The position numbers were made by a program, and so were the translations under genes. Positions 23,995 to 35,578 of a stretch of DNA of 64,000 bases are shown piece by piece. Where the stretch lies: NCBI RefSeq assembly GCF_021134715.1, contig NC_060019.1, positions 930,001 to 994,000 of the forward strand, read 5' to 3'. The notes beneath the pieces are model-generated. The model searched no databases. It had not been told where the DNA came from and saw nothing but the letters and a program-made list of their open reading frames with translations. This DNA comes from Daphnia pulex (lineage: Eukaryota > Arthropoda > Branchiopoda > Diplostraca > Daphniidae). Numbering within the stretch: position 1 is the first letter of the stretch; each line of letters begins with the position of its first letter.

Positions 23995-26029
23995 ATGGTA
24001 TTCTCTTCCACATCAACCAGCGGCCATCAATGGCTCAGGTAAAATTAATTAACTAATCAATTCCATTCAATACCACAAAATTGTTAAAGAAAAGGGGAAC
24101 TGTTCTTGAAGACTGCCTAAGTATTCTCTTTGATCGCATTTGTTTTTAACCACTACAAGTCTGTTGTTGAATGCTGTTTGATTATCGATAGTGTTTTGTG
24201 TTGCAGAATAAAATTACAGGAATGACCAACAACAGTGAAGAACAACAGACCTCATCTTCCACCAAGGAGACCATCATAGAGGTGATAATTCAGCCACCAA
24301 CTACAGAGGCCAAGGTTGAATCTGATGCTCCCCCCCGCTGTGATCACCACTCAGCCAGCACAGCCAATGCCTGAACACGATGACAGCATTGCTGTGGTCA
24401 TGTGGGAAGCCACCGTTTCAATACCACATTGGTTAAAGAAAAGGGGAACTGTTCTTGAAGACTGCCTAAGTATTCTCTTTGCTCGCATTTTGTTTTTAAC
24501 CACTACACTGTTGTTGAATGCTGTTTGATTATCGATAGTGTTTTGTGTTGCAGAATCAAATTACAGAAATGACCAACAACAGTGAAGAACAACAGACCTC
24601 ATCTTCCACCGAGGAGATCATCATAGAGGTGTTAATTCAGCCACCAACTACAGAGGCCAAGGTTAAATCTGATGCTCCCCCCCGCTGTGATCACCACTCA
24701 GCCAGCACAGCCAATGCCTGAACAAGATGACAGCATTGCTGTGGTCATGTGGGAAGCCACCGTTACTGGTCGACGCCTCATCGACGAGATGGTCAACCTG
24801 GGATCATTCCACGTGGCACAGGAAGAGAAAGCAGAAGGGCACGATTTCAACGAGTACGTCATGCCATATGGCAAGCTACCGCTGAATGTAATTCGCAACT
24901 ACAATCTTCGCATCGTTGACACGGGTCGTTACCGCATGCTCAAGGAGATCCGCAACAAAAGAATGCTCAAGTCCAAGAGCGAGGTGGCCGCCTGCAACGA
25001 TTTCGCCTCGTGGCTCATCAAGCTCCAAAAATATAATTTCACCGACAAGAAAATTGTCTTAGTCTTCTTTGAACCACGCCACTCCCAAGATCCTTCAGCT
25101 CTTCCAGGTATATCGCCATTTAGTTTCTATTTTTAGACTCGTTTCTAACTTTCAGTTTGTTTTAGCTTTGGAACGTTACCGTCTTCTAGATGATGTCAAC
25201 AAGATTTTGCTTGGATGTGTTAATGGCTGGGATCTGCTCCGTCAACAAGTAACAACTGAAATAGTAACACGTGAATTGGTTAGATTTTCTAACGTTTCAA
25301 TCGAAAACAGGTGCATGATTTGAAGGATGAACATCGCATGGTCCTTAAAGCTTTGGCTGATCACCACCTTGGAGTCGACACACCTTTGGAGAGCGCTGTT
25401 CAACGTGCTCAATCAAGCACTTCACAAGATCCTTCGCAAGGTGCATGGCGGCCGCATCAACACTTAAGGAGAACCTCATCAGTTGCGATCATTTGCTCGA
25501 ACAAGTCAAGAAGATCAAAGAAGAATTGACTAAGGAGGCTCAATGGAGACCTGTATTCGCTGACATGTTTCGTCAAGGTATCAAGCCTCGCCGGCGAGCT
25601 GGATTCCTCCGCGATATGCTCGTCGAGTCGGGCATCACCTATGCAGGCCTTACGGAAACATTCAAGGTGAGTTTGTTTTCTTATTTTCAATTCTTAACCG
25701 GATAATTGAAATTTCTTTTGCAGGACAAGAAAGATGACGGTGTGGTCGAGGTCATCAAAGAGAACATCAAAGAGAACATCAACGGCAAGAATGAAGCCGA
25801 CGTGGAGGAAGTCATCAAGCTGCTGAATCAACACCTTGCGCAGCCAGACAAGCCCGTCCGACGCGGTAGCGGCCGTCGAGCACCCCGCACTCGTTCCCTT
25901 TGCACCGCCATGGACTTGGAGAAGCAGCAGCCTGCGTCCAAGATCGAGCCCGAGGAAAACAACAACGACCCTGTCAAAGTGATTATGGATGTTATTCCCA
26001 GCACTCCTGCGGTCCTGTCCGAAGTTTAA
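23995..26029 (+). pseudogene. exu: exuperantia-like gene with duplicated exon and frame breaks
   Basis: Exuperantia is an RNA-localisation protein of insect oogenesis. Similar blocks here: TGRRLIDEMVNLGSF, FNEYVMPYGKL, RIVDTGRYRMLKEIR, LKSKSEVAACNDFASWL, KIVLVFFEPRH (exonuclease-like domain), ALERYRLLDDVNKI, KKIKEELTKEAQWRPVFADMF (SAM-like region) and an Arg-rich tail. Readable exons: about 24569-25107, 25166-25248, 25311-25666 and 25724-26029. Problems: the frame from the natural ATG at 24569 loses register at a run of seven C near 24673; a second register change lies in 25390-25450 between AVQRAQ and LKENLISCDHL; and the 5' exon is tandemly duplicated. A start at 24672 would avoid the first problem. 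Either a young pseudogene or a gene with base-calling errors. Confidence 0.7.
24070..24763 (+). repeat. ~348-bp tandem duplication of intron/exon
   Basis: 24070-24418 and 24422-24763 are nearly identical (offset about 347). Each has the end of an intron, the ttgtgttgcag acceptor and the exon start with ATGACCAACAACAGTG. Only the second copy runs on into the conserved TGRRLIDEM coding sequence; the first breaks off at GAAGCCACCGTT and re-enters intron sequence. Few differences suggest a recent event. Confidence 0.9.
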
Positions 26030-26394
26030 AAAGTCCCTCTCTCCTCGACTCGCCTGAAATTACTTACTGCCTCCCGCCCCACTTCCCTTTTGTTTTTCAC
26101 TTAACTTGTCTCGTTTTTGAGAAATTTTGATCTTTTTTTAAGTTTACAAGTCTTTCACGAAACAAACTTGCTTGTCGCTTTTGGTTATGCTTTTCTTCTT
26201 ACTAGAGATAACACTTGCAAAATTTATAAATATACCAGGGAGCTTTTTGGTAATTGTTCTAGTCTTCTACTAAAATCAATCCAGGGTGTAGATGTGCGAT
26301 GAAATGGTCTCTGCAGTGCCTTTGCACTTTTGCAGTGCCTTTCATACTTGTGAGTTGATCTCATGAAATGGAATACAAAATACTCTGAGGAAAT
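26030..26394. other. 3' flank between exuperantia-like and CIAO2A-like genes
   Basis: Short convergent spacer with a CT-rich start and no coding signal. It should contain both 3' UTRs. Confidence 0.4.
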
Positions 26395-26802
26395 TTATTG
26401 TCTTTTATTTTTTTTCTTCTCAAAAAATTTCTTATTCTTCATTCTTATGCAACTATCGAACATTTCTTTTAAGTTGGGATTCTCTAAGGCGGCGGCGACT
26501 CTTTCCTTATCGTTGATTTGTTTATTGACTGGATGGGAATATTTAAAAGTAAAAGAATATTTTATGAAAGCTTTTTTGAACATTTAAATATAGTATTAGG
26601 ACTTACTCTCTTCTTCTGTGCTGTGTTTACCCTCTGCAATAACTATGTCCAATTTGATCCTTTCCACCACATTTTTCTGAATCTTGCCTCTCAGGCAGAG
26701 GCCAATAAGGCTGGCAAGTGAACAATGAGGAACTGTAGGATTGAAATCTATTCTAACCAAGTAACCATATTCCTCAAATGGTTGTACTTGAACAGAATTC
26801 AT
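26395..26802 (-). CDS. CIAO2A: CIAO2A-like (MIP18 family) gene, 5' part missing
   Basis: CIAO2 proteins belong to the cytosolic iron-sulfur assembly targeting complex. Exons 26607-26802 and 26395-26528 encode [39 protein letters not shown] and [19 protein letters not shown], closer to CIAO2A than to CIAO2B. The DUF59 N-terminal part (the YDLIRDIRDPEKP region) is absent. The exon could start at an ATG at 26802 or at an acceptor directly before it, but only 46 bases upstream a foldback element begins, and no 5' exon was found beyond it. The tail is extended and Lys-rich ([14 protein letters not shown]). The gene is truncated, or its first exons lie elsewhere. Confidence 0.75.
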
Positions 26803-26848
26803 CTGTATTGACCAACAGCCTCTTTTGACACTAGAGTGCTCCGGAGTA

Positions 26849-27412
26849 TGGGGTGCGGATTGAACACTTTTTCCAAAAAAAATGTTCAAAAATCGATTAC
26901 CATATTTGATCTGAAAACAAATTGATAATCGATTTGAATATTGAAATCAAGTTGAAAATAAATTCAAAAATTGAAAATCTTTTGAAATTGATTTCATAAA
27001 TTGAAAATGATTTTGAAAAATGAAAATGATTTCGAAAAACTAAAATGAATTTTAAAAACTAAAATGATTTCGAAAAATGAAAACGAATTTGAAAAATGAA
27101 AATGAACTTGAAAATTGAAAATGAACTTGAATATCCATACAATTTCGGGAGTGCGATATATGACACCACCCTACTCTATCCCCAGCTCTCTCCGGATGCT
27201 ATAGCCACCCCGAGACAACCGACTAGCCATTGATGGCTATGTCGCTGATTCCAGCCAGCTAGGCCGTCAGCGATACTGTCAGCCCTTGCCGGGCGGTGCT
27301 GGCCACCGCTGCCGCCACAACGGCCGCCGCTAAAGTCTCTCTCGACCGCAGGCCGAGTATTACCCTACACAAAAATAGATTACACGATCCAACGTGGAAA
27401 GTTTCATGTTCC
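26849..27412 (+). repeat. foldback left inverted arm
   Basis: Reverse complement of 28056-28617, nearly perfect over about 560 bases. The differences are mainly in the copy number and spelling of the internal AT-rich repeats. Confidence 0.92.
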
Positions 27413-27425
27413 TATACGACTACTT

Positions 27426-28000
27426 TTATTTGAGGCCGGTTATGAAAAAAAAAAGCTTTTCTGTTGAAACGGACATGGGCAACATGACCATTTGGATCCT
27501 CTTCTTTGGCCTCCACCGCCATGTCCGCTGCCTCCATGATGGTAGAAAAGATAGACGTTGCGCCAATTTTTGGTGTTCAATCCGTCGCTGCAGCTGAGAC
27601 AGAGCCATCCTTCCAATGAACTCTTCCTTGGAATGGCCCATTTTTATATAAATGCCGTAGAGTATCGGGTAGGTAACACTTCCGGCGCACGTGGACCACA
27701 TGGCAAATTGACGTAGAGACAATAGAGAAGTCCAGCTCCCCAATCCGCTTAGATAGCGGATAATTTCCAGCAGGGCCAGCACCAACATGAGGATCCACGT
27801 CAGCAAGAAGGCGTGTCCGCCTTCTTCTTCTCGTCGGATTGAACGGCAGAGTATCGCAGCAGTACAGGACGCATAGGCCTATCCAGCGAAACGTACCAGA
27901 ACACTTCTTTCCGGGCAGTTGGCAGTTAGTGGAATGACGAGAACTTCGCGAGAACGTCATACCGAGGCGTGACTGGAACTTTTCTCAGGTGAAAGCCACC
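27426..28000 (-). pseudogene. GPCR fragment (TM5-TM7) inside the foldback core
   Basis: On the minus strand the frame ILCRSIRREEEGGHAFLLTW reads into ILMLVLALLEIIRYLSG (TM6-like) and MWSTCAGSVTYPILYGIYIKM (TM7-like, with YPILY in place of NPxxY), then a basic cytoplasmic tail. A stop interrupts the frame just upstream (FAG-stop-AYASC). Upstream FWYVSLDR recalls a DRY region in another frame. It is a rhodopsin-like receptor fragment carried by the element; the exact receptor family is not clear. Confidence 0.55.
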
Positions 28001-28055
28001 CATTCGGCCGTTCCGTCTTCATCGTTGCTGGGTAGGCTGTGTGTCATTTACTGCA

Positions 28056-28617
28056 GGAACATGAAACTTTCCACGTTGGATCGTGTAATCTATTTTTGTG
28101 TAGGGTAATACTCGGCCTGCGGTCGAGAGAGACTTTAGCGGCGGCCGTTGTGGCGGCAGCGGTGGCCAGCACCGCCCGGCAAGGGCTGACAGTATCGCTG
28201 ACGGCCTAGCTGGCTGGAATCAGCGACATAGCCATCAATGGCTAGTCGGTTGTCTCGGGGTGGCTATAGCATCCGGAGAGAGCTGGGGATAGAGTAGGGT
28301 GGTGTCATATCGCACTCCCGAAATTGTATGGATATTCAAGTTCATTTTCATTTTTCAAGTTCATTTTCATTTTTCAAATTCGTTTTCATTTTTCGAAATC
28401 ATTTTAGTTTTTCAAATTCATTTTAGTTTTTCGAAATCATTTTCATTTTTCAAAATCATTTTCAATTTATGAAATCGTTTTCAAAAGATTTTCAATTTTT
28501 GAATTTATTTTCAACTTGATTTCAATATTCAAATCGATTATCAATTTGTTTTCAGATCAAATATGGTAATCGATTTTTGAACATTTTTTTTGGAAAAAGT
28601 GTTCATTCCGCACCCCA
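28056..28617 (-). repeat. foldback right inverted arm
   Basis: Inverted copy of 26849-27412. It ends caccccata, immediately followed by g and tatggggtgc, so the outer end sits in a 10+1+10-base palindrome. Confidence 0.92.
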
Positions 28618-29113
28618 TAGTATGGGGTGCAACAAATTTTACCATAAAGGATAAAGGGAAAATCGGAAAATCAAAATATAGACTTGAGGAAACTATTTTC
28701 TAATTGTTGGACCACTCCTATCGGGAAACTCGCGCGCGCAGCAAGGGATCGGCATTTATTTAACTTTGATTGGCGTCGCGGTCGTGGACAACAAATTCGA
28801 GAATTGGATTTGAAGGAGTGATTAGCTGAATGAATTTTATTCGCAAAAGTTTTGAATGTTATACAGCGAAATAAAATTCAGAAAATCAAAACACCGTATA
28901 ATTGCTGCCTAATTCATTGTCGTTTTTTAATTTCGGGTCCATTGATAACCACTCAGTTATTCGCCGCTGTTGCTATTTAGGTGCTATTTAGTTTATTATA
29001 AATATCGGGTACAGAATCAACCTGATGGCAGTTACAAGTTACAGCACAGCACCACTCTCGATTCATGTAATTAAGAAATATAATTTTATTTAGAAACAAG
29101 GTCGCACTATTAG
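28618..29113. other. spacer and duplicated 3' flank of lectin C
   Basis: 28620-28632 repeats the foldback terminus. From about 28760 it parallels 15570-15650, and from 28890 it parallels 16945-17160 near lectin A. No coding exon, and no first exon for the CIAO2A-like gene, was found. Confidence 0.5.
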
Positions 29114-30507
29114 TTAGTCATTTTGTTCGCAGATGAATTTAAATCCTGGTGTAGCACACAAGTTGTCGTACCAATAACCAGCGGAGAAATTTTGTGGTGG
29201 GCTGAAATTTGCATAGGCGCAGTATTCATCAGTTGTATAGTCCCCATTGGGTTCTCCCACTCCCCAATTATCGTAACTAAATGGCTCAAAAGGTTCGTTG
29301 GAGGCCCACTCCCATCCATCGTTGCCTTGAGAATATTTTCCAGCAGTCCAATACAAGCCATTCGGTACTAGTTCTATGTTTTTAATATCCAAAATAAGAG
29401 CTGTTTAATAGGTTTAATTTGATAGTGGTATAAACTATTATACCGGAACTGGAAATGACGTGATCAAAGATGGATTGGTCTTCCTCTAAAGTTTCGATGG
29501 TTAATAAGGTCATGCTTCCATCCCTACAAAACTGATCCGCTGATGTCCAGGTTAGCTGCGACTAAAAATATTTGTTCAGCAAAATGAATTCGACTATGAA
29601 TAAATAATAAAATGAAATAAATAGATTATTACAATGCCTTTGTAAAAGCAATAGCATTGGGTGCCAATAGTAGAACAAGGGACCGATGTGTCATCTTGAA
29701 GGAATTCGGGACACTTTTCTGTTTACAAGAAAATATTTTTTATGGGATTATTTTAACGAATAATTAGACGATATAACAACGTAATGGTCTGCAAATAGGT
29801 GGACTGATTTTGACGCTCTTATTGGTGATACCTTCTGCTAGAGTTGTCGTTAAAGTCGAATCTGTTGTTCCCGGTGAGGATTCTTCTGTACTAATCGGAT
29901 CGGTTACCGGGAAAGTTGAATAGGTGGTCGTGATTGTTTTGCTTGTGGAGATGTTTTCGGTCGTTGCTGTGCTGCTGGGCGTGATCGTTCGTCTAGTTGT
30001 ATCGGGCTGTGTGCTGGGCGTGAGCGTTCGTCTTGTCGTTTCAGGCGTTATGTTCGTTTCTGGCGTTTCACTTGTTTCTGACGTCATTTCTCCATCGGTT
30101 GTTGTCGACAATATTGCGTTGGTCGTGGTTGTTGTCGAAGAAGTTGCGATGGGGACCGTCGAACTAGTCGAATTTGTGCTAGAAGATGAAGACGTCAACG
30201 TATTGGGTTTTGTCGATGAAGTTGTCGACGCTGCCGACGGTGCTGTTGTCAGAATTGCGTCAGTGGAAAAGTAGAGGTCGTCTATGGCAACAGCATCTTC
30301 CACGGCATTTCCGCAATAAGCGTAAAATACCAACTGCACTTGAGGAAATTATTAATTTTTGGAATTGATTAAATTATATCAAGAGGAAAATAAACGTACC
30401 GTCAAATTAGAATTTGTATTATCCGTAATCTCCACCTCGGATTGACGCCAATCTCGATTGTTGACATCGGAATACTCGTAGAGACTTAGAAGCAAACCTT
30501 CGTTACC

Positions 30508-30512
30508 GTTTT
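30508..30512. repeat. target-site duplication of the copia element (left)
   Basis: gtttt directly outside the left LTR, repeated at 35574-35578 outside the right LTR. Five bases is typical for Ty1/copia integrase. Confidence 0.85.
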
Positions 30513-30828
30513 TGTTGAGACAAAAATATCAGAGAAGAGTTTTGTCAGTTTGAATACTCAATTAGAGTGTATATTTATTATCCTGATTAGCATAGGAGAA
30601 TAGTTGTTTGAGACTTACCAAAAACAAGAATCGTATTTCACACAGTATTTCAACACACTTGTTCTTTGTCAGGGAAACCACACAGAGAAGAAAGAAATAT
30701 CTTTCAACTTCTTTCTATCAACGTCGAGAGTCACAGCATCATCCCACCGACGTTGTCTTCAATGTTTTTCTCAGTAAAATCGCCACACTGCCATCTAGTG
30801 CTGAATGAGTTCAACACAAACCTCAACA
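30513..30828 (-). repeat. copia 3' LTR (left)
   Basis: 316 bases, begins TGTTGAG and ends CTCAACA. Almost identical to 35258-35573. As the element lies on the minus strand, this is its 3' LTR. A purine-rich tract (gaatgagggagag on the minus strand) abuts its inner edge. Confidence 0.92.
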
Positions 30829-33800
30829 CTCTCCCTCATTCAGAACTCAGATAAATTCACCACCAATAGAAACGCACAAAAAATGAGTTCAGATTAATTT
30901 TAAGATAGAACAATAAATCCAAATGTTTCATAGCCCAAACAAGAACAGAAACTTTGATTAGAAAGACAGAATACAGTTTACACTGAATTCTCAATCGGCA
31001 CAGCAACAAGACCAATCCCATTTAGAAACTTTTCGTGAGTATCACCATCAACAGCTTTAGTTAGCGCATCTGCTAACTGAAGTTTAGTCCCCACGTACAC
31101 CACACAAATAGTTTTGTTCTGTACTAATTCTCTAATATAGTGGTAACGTACTTCAATGTGCTTCGCACCTTTGTGAGCGAGAGGATTAGAACAAAGACCA
31201 ATAGCACATTGGTTATCCACTTTGATCAGAGTTGGTTCCAGTTGATCAGTGCCTAGATTTTCCATCAATCTCCGGATAGACACCACTTCTCTTGAGCAAT
31301 CACTAGCAGCAATATATTCTGATTGCATGGTAGACGTGGCGACAATGGGTTGACGTCGAGAACACCAGCTGATTGCCCCTCCGTTCAGAATGAAAATGTA
31401 TCCAGTGGTGGACCGTCTTGAATCCGGATCCCCAGCGTAGTCTGCGTCCGAATACGCAACAACGATGTTGTTGTCATGGCCCTTACCGCCGAACGAGAGA
31501 CCATGGTAGCGTGTTGAGCCGAGGTATTGAAGAACACGTTTAGCAGCTTTCCAGTGGATCATAGTTGGGTTATGAAAGTGCCGGGCAAGTTGATTTGCCA
31601 TGAAGGCGACGTCTGGTCGAACTGTGAGAGCCGCGTACATTATACTCCCCACGAGTTGGCGGTAAGGAATATCGTGCATAGCAGCGACGTCAGCAGGAGA
31701 CGTCTGTGTGGAGGAGGAAGAAAGACGCGGGGTCCCCTTGAGAACAGGCAAGTTCACTGCGCGAGACGATGACATGTTGAAAGTAACCATCAATTTGTCA
31801 ATAAATTGAGAAATGGATAAATGAATCCGTTTGTTCGGACGGTCACGCGTGATGATCATGCCTACAAATAAGCCAGGGGCAGCAGTCTTGATCTCAAATT
31901 GTGTGTTGAGGAAAGAAATAAGTTGATCAACAACAGCCAAGTTATGACCAGCGACAAGCCCATCATCGACCCAGATGGCAATTACGAGATAGGAGTCCGA
32001 AGTGATGCGATGATAGACGCAGGGATCTGCAGTGCTCTGTGAAAGGCCAAAACGAATAAGGGCGGTGTGTAGCAACTGGTTCCAAATACGGGATGCTTGA
32101 CAAATGCCGTAGATGCCTTTGTTGAGTCGACACACGTCAGATTCACGGCCAACGACCACATACCCCTCAGGCTGGGCAATGTAAATTTCATCTTCAACGA
32201 CGCCATTGAGAAAAGCCGTGGTTGCATCAAGGAGAACGATCTCGAGGTCACGAACAGCAGCAATAGCCAAGATGAGACGGAGAGAGTCATAGCGGACGAC
32301 AGGTGCAAATGACTCGAGGTAATCAACCCCTTTTTCTTGACGATAGCCTTTGGCAAAAAAACGAGCCTTCCGACGTAGGAGATGACCAAATTGATCCGTT
32401 TTTACCTTGAAATCCCAGCCACTGGGAATGCATACGTGATGAGATGGTAAAGGAGTGAGAGTCCAAGTGTTGTTCTTGGCATGAGAGAAGATTTCATCAT
32501 CCGCAACCTTCTTCCAGTGAATTGAATCAGGGCCGTCCATAGCGTCTTTGAAGGAGCGTGGTTCGTAAAACAGCGACACAGATTTCAGCGCCAGATCCAC
32601 ACAGTAGCTCATGAGTCCATGGACCGGAAAAGGATCATCCATCTCAAACGGGAAAAGTTTCTTGGGAATAAGACCCCGTTTGGAAGTGCGAGTGGGAAGA
32701 GTAGTCTGCAGAATTGTCCGTTTGGCCGTCCCTTTTGGAAAAAGTACAATCGGTGTGGTGACGGATGAAGTAGTAGGTGAAACGATAGCCGGAGGAAGAA
32801 ATGATGGAGACGGAGGAATTTCAGCAACCGGTGGTGTCCAATAAGGTTCACGTTCAAAAACCTGCACGTGTCTCGAAATGTGCGTGCGACCTGTGGATTC
32901 AACGTACACACGACTGGCTTTGTATTCTTCACATTCACCGACATAAGCTCCTTTTGTGGCTTTAGCATCTAGTTTTTGACGTGATGCATCTGGGATAAAA
33001 AAATAAGTCACAGACCCAAAAACCCTCAGTCTCGACACATCTGGTTTGACGCCGAACCAACGTTGATAAGGGGTGATGACGTCTGGTGTGTAAACTGACC
33101 GATTCAAAGCGTAAACAACATTGTTGATGCATTCGGCCCATAATTTGAGAGGAATTCCTTGAGAGTGTAGAAGGCTGCGAGCAGATTCCACCGTAGAGCG
33201 ATGATCACGCTCAGCAATGCCGTTTTGTTCGGGCGTATAGGGTGCACTGATCTGTAGGTTGATTTGTAGATCGGCTAAGGCCGTTTTGAGGTAGTCGTTG
33301 AGATACACCGTGTCTCCATCGCAGCGAAGAGTTTGCACACGACTCCCCGTTTGAGTTTTGATTTTCTTTGCATAGTCTAAAAAACAATCAGCAGTTTCAG
33401 ACTTGCGTTCCATGAAATAAACCACTTTGTACTTACTGTGTACATCTTTGAATAGCACATAGTAACGTGCTCCACCGACAGAATTAACTTGAAGTGGCCC
33501 GACCAGATCAGAAACAACAAGTTGACCAACAGAAGTAGCAGTGTAGTTGCTGTGAGTGAACGGCTGCTTGTGCATTTTCCCAAGTAGGCACCCATGACAA
33601 CTATCATGCAGCTTTCGCCCACCAGGAGCGACGATCATCCCATTTACTCCAATTCCGGACGCCATTCGATGTACTGCTCTACTGTTGATGTGGGCGAATC
33701 GCTCGTGCCAAGTAGAGAGTGTAGCTACGGTAGTGCTTGCTGCAAGGCACACTTCAGTGGGAGGAGCACGAGTAGCGTCCGCACGATAAAGAGTCTCCCC

Positions 33801-35257
33801 AGACCGGGATGCTGTAAGAATGATCGTCTTGTTTTGTTTGATAATAGCTTGCAGTCCAGAGAAAGAAACTTTAAATCCACTCTTGGTTAAGCATCCAATA
33901 GAGATCAGATTCACCCCCAGTCCAGGAACAAACAAAACTTCTTTGACTTCACCATATGTAGACGAATCTCCAACGTTTCGGACAAGTCGCATGGTTCCAA
34001 TTCCACGGGCATAAAGGACAGTGCCACCAATTCCATTCACAGGCCAGCTATTGTCAGGAATGATGCGTAGATCAGCTAGCATAGATTCATCACCACTCAT
34101 GTGCCTAGTAGCACCTGAATCAAGATAAATGTCCGTCGAATTCGTAGCAGTCAAGCAACATGAAGAGATGAGGGAAAAATCAACTTTCTTCCCGGATGAA
34201 TTGGCTGGGTCCCGATCATCTTTAGGCCGTTTGTAGTGAAACGAGTTGGACTTGGTTTTCTCATTTTCATTGGAGATACGAGTTCGACATTCGAATTCAA
34301 GATGGCGGTCTTTCCCGCAGTATGAGCAAGAGACAAGATCACGATTGATCCCGCTACTGATGTGCCCTCTTGACTGTCCTCTTCCACCACGAAAGTGTCC
34401 TCTTCCACGTGATTCGTTGCCAATCAGAGCAGAATTCCCATTGGCATTGGCAAGGGGTCGAGTGTCTGCATTCGTTCTCAATGAACGAGAACTTGAATGT
34501 CCTTGGCTGGTGTTGAACCTTCTTTCTTCTCCAACAATGCGAGCACGCAGTGCTTCCATAGTTCTATCAGTATCTGGTAGATTGTCCCAAATGGACGTCA
34601 AATTTGCAAATCGCTCAGGAAGACTACACAAGATGGTAGTGATGAGGTGATGTTCTGTCACCTAGATTTATCACAAATGGGGATGAACAAAGACTGTATC
34701 AGACACAACTCAGAAAACAAAGTAATAAAGATATGTCACTGTTACCATCACTCCAAGATCATTTAGCTCAGCGGCTTTGGATTCCAGATCAGTAATGTGA
34801 ATCATAATATCTTGATTGTCGACTGGTCTCAGATTCATGAAGTCTCTATGTAAGAGATGCTTGTTGTCTGCAGCCCGTTGTAGATATTGGGTCTCCAACC
34901 TAGTCCACATATCGTAGCTAGTTCTACAGTTGAGAAGAGCCAGTTTTCTAGTCTCATCACAGCAATTGAATATGAGAAATCTCCCGTAGCAATCTGTGGT
35001 CTTCCATTGATTGATCAATGCCAGGTTGGTGACAACACGCTGGTCACCTTCACCAGCAAAGAGTTCTTGAGGTTCGTTGTCTTCTCCTTGTATGAACTGT
35101 CTCATTTGTTTGAGAGTGAACAACATTTCCATGTTGTGTTTCCACGTAGTGAATTGAGTTCCATCAAACTTTCTCAAGTGCTTTATAGCATCCAAAGAAT
35201 AGTTTTGAGCCATTCTGATAAGTTTGTTAACGGTATGGCGAAACTGGGCCCATAACC

Positions 35258-35573
35258 TGTAGAGACAAAAATATCAGAGAAGAGTTTTGTCAGTTTGAAT
35301 ACTCAATTAGAGTGTATATTTATTATCCTGATTAGCATAGGAGAATAGTTGTTTGAGACTTACCAAAAACAAGAATCGTATTTCACACAGTATTTCAACA
35401 CACTTGTTCTTTGTCAGGGAAACCACACAGAGAAGAAAGAAATATCTTTCAACTTCTTTCTATCAACGTCGAGAGTCACAGCATCATCCCACCGACGTTG
35501 TCTTCAATGTTTTTCTCAGTAAAATCGCCACACTGCCATCTAGTGCTGAATGAGTTCAACACAAACCTCAACA
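35258..35573 (-). repeat. copia 5' LTR (right)
   Basis: 316 bases, partner of 30513-30828. On the minus strand it is the 5' LTR and is followed by the tRNA primer-binding site. Confidence 0.92.
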
Positions 35574-35578
35574 GTTTT
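35574..35578. repeat. target-site duplication of the copia element (right)
   Basis: gtttt, second copy of the 5-base duplication at 30508-30512. Confidence 0.85.

Larger units (their letters stand above)
26849..28617. mobile_element. foldback-type DNA element with captured GPCR fragment
   Basis: 1.77-kb element made of two inverted arms (26849-27412 and 28056-28617) around a 643-base core. TA stands on both flanks (26847-26848 and 28618-28619), which fits a TA target duplication of Tc1/mariner type. Ends read TGGGGTGCGGA / TCCGCACCCCA. The outer half of each arm is built of AT-rich short repeats (variants of gaaaatgaaaatgatttt), the inner half is GC-rich. No transposase is present, so it is non-autonomous. 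The core holds a piece of a host receptor gene. Confidence 0.85.
30513..35573 (-). mobile_element. Ty1/copia LTR retrotransposon, nearly whole, young
   Basis: 5.06-kb element inserted in lectin C. A Gag-like frame covers about 34710-35213. A long Pol frame covers 30978-34661 with a CCHC zinc knuckle, the aspartic protease motif DSGAT, integrase (HERFAHIN, PYTPEQNGIAERD), reverse transcriptase (WVDDG) and RNase H (TMQSEYIAASD). Order protease-integrase-reverse transcriptase marks it as Ty1/copia. The sequence inside the 5' LTR (ggttatgggcccag) fits priming by the anticodon region of initiator Met tRNA, a known copia habit. The LTRs show about one difference, so insertion is recent. It looks whole, or carries at most about one break; the Gag and Pol frames are separated by a short intron-like gap. 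Confidence 0.95.

Noticed and set aside
27577-27960. Arg-rich 127-residue frame in the foldback core
   Set aside because: Out of frame with the receptor-like TM6-TM7 sequence on the same strand.
33594-33890. Plus-strand frames across 31527-34650
   Set aside because: Antisense shadows of the copia Pol frame.
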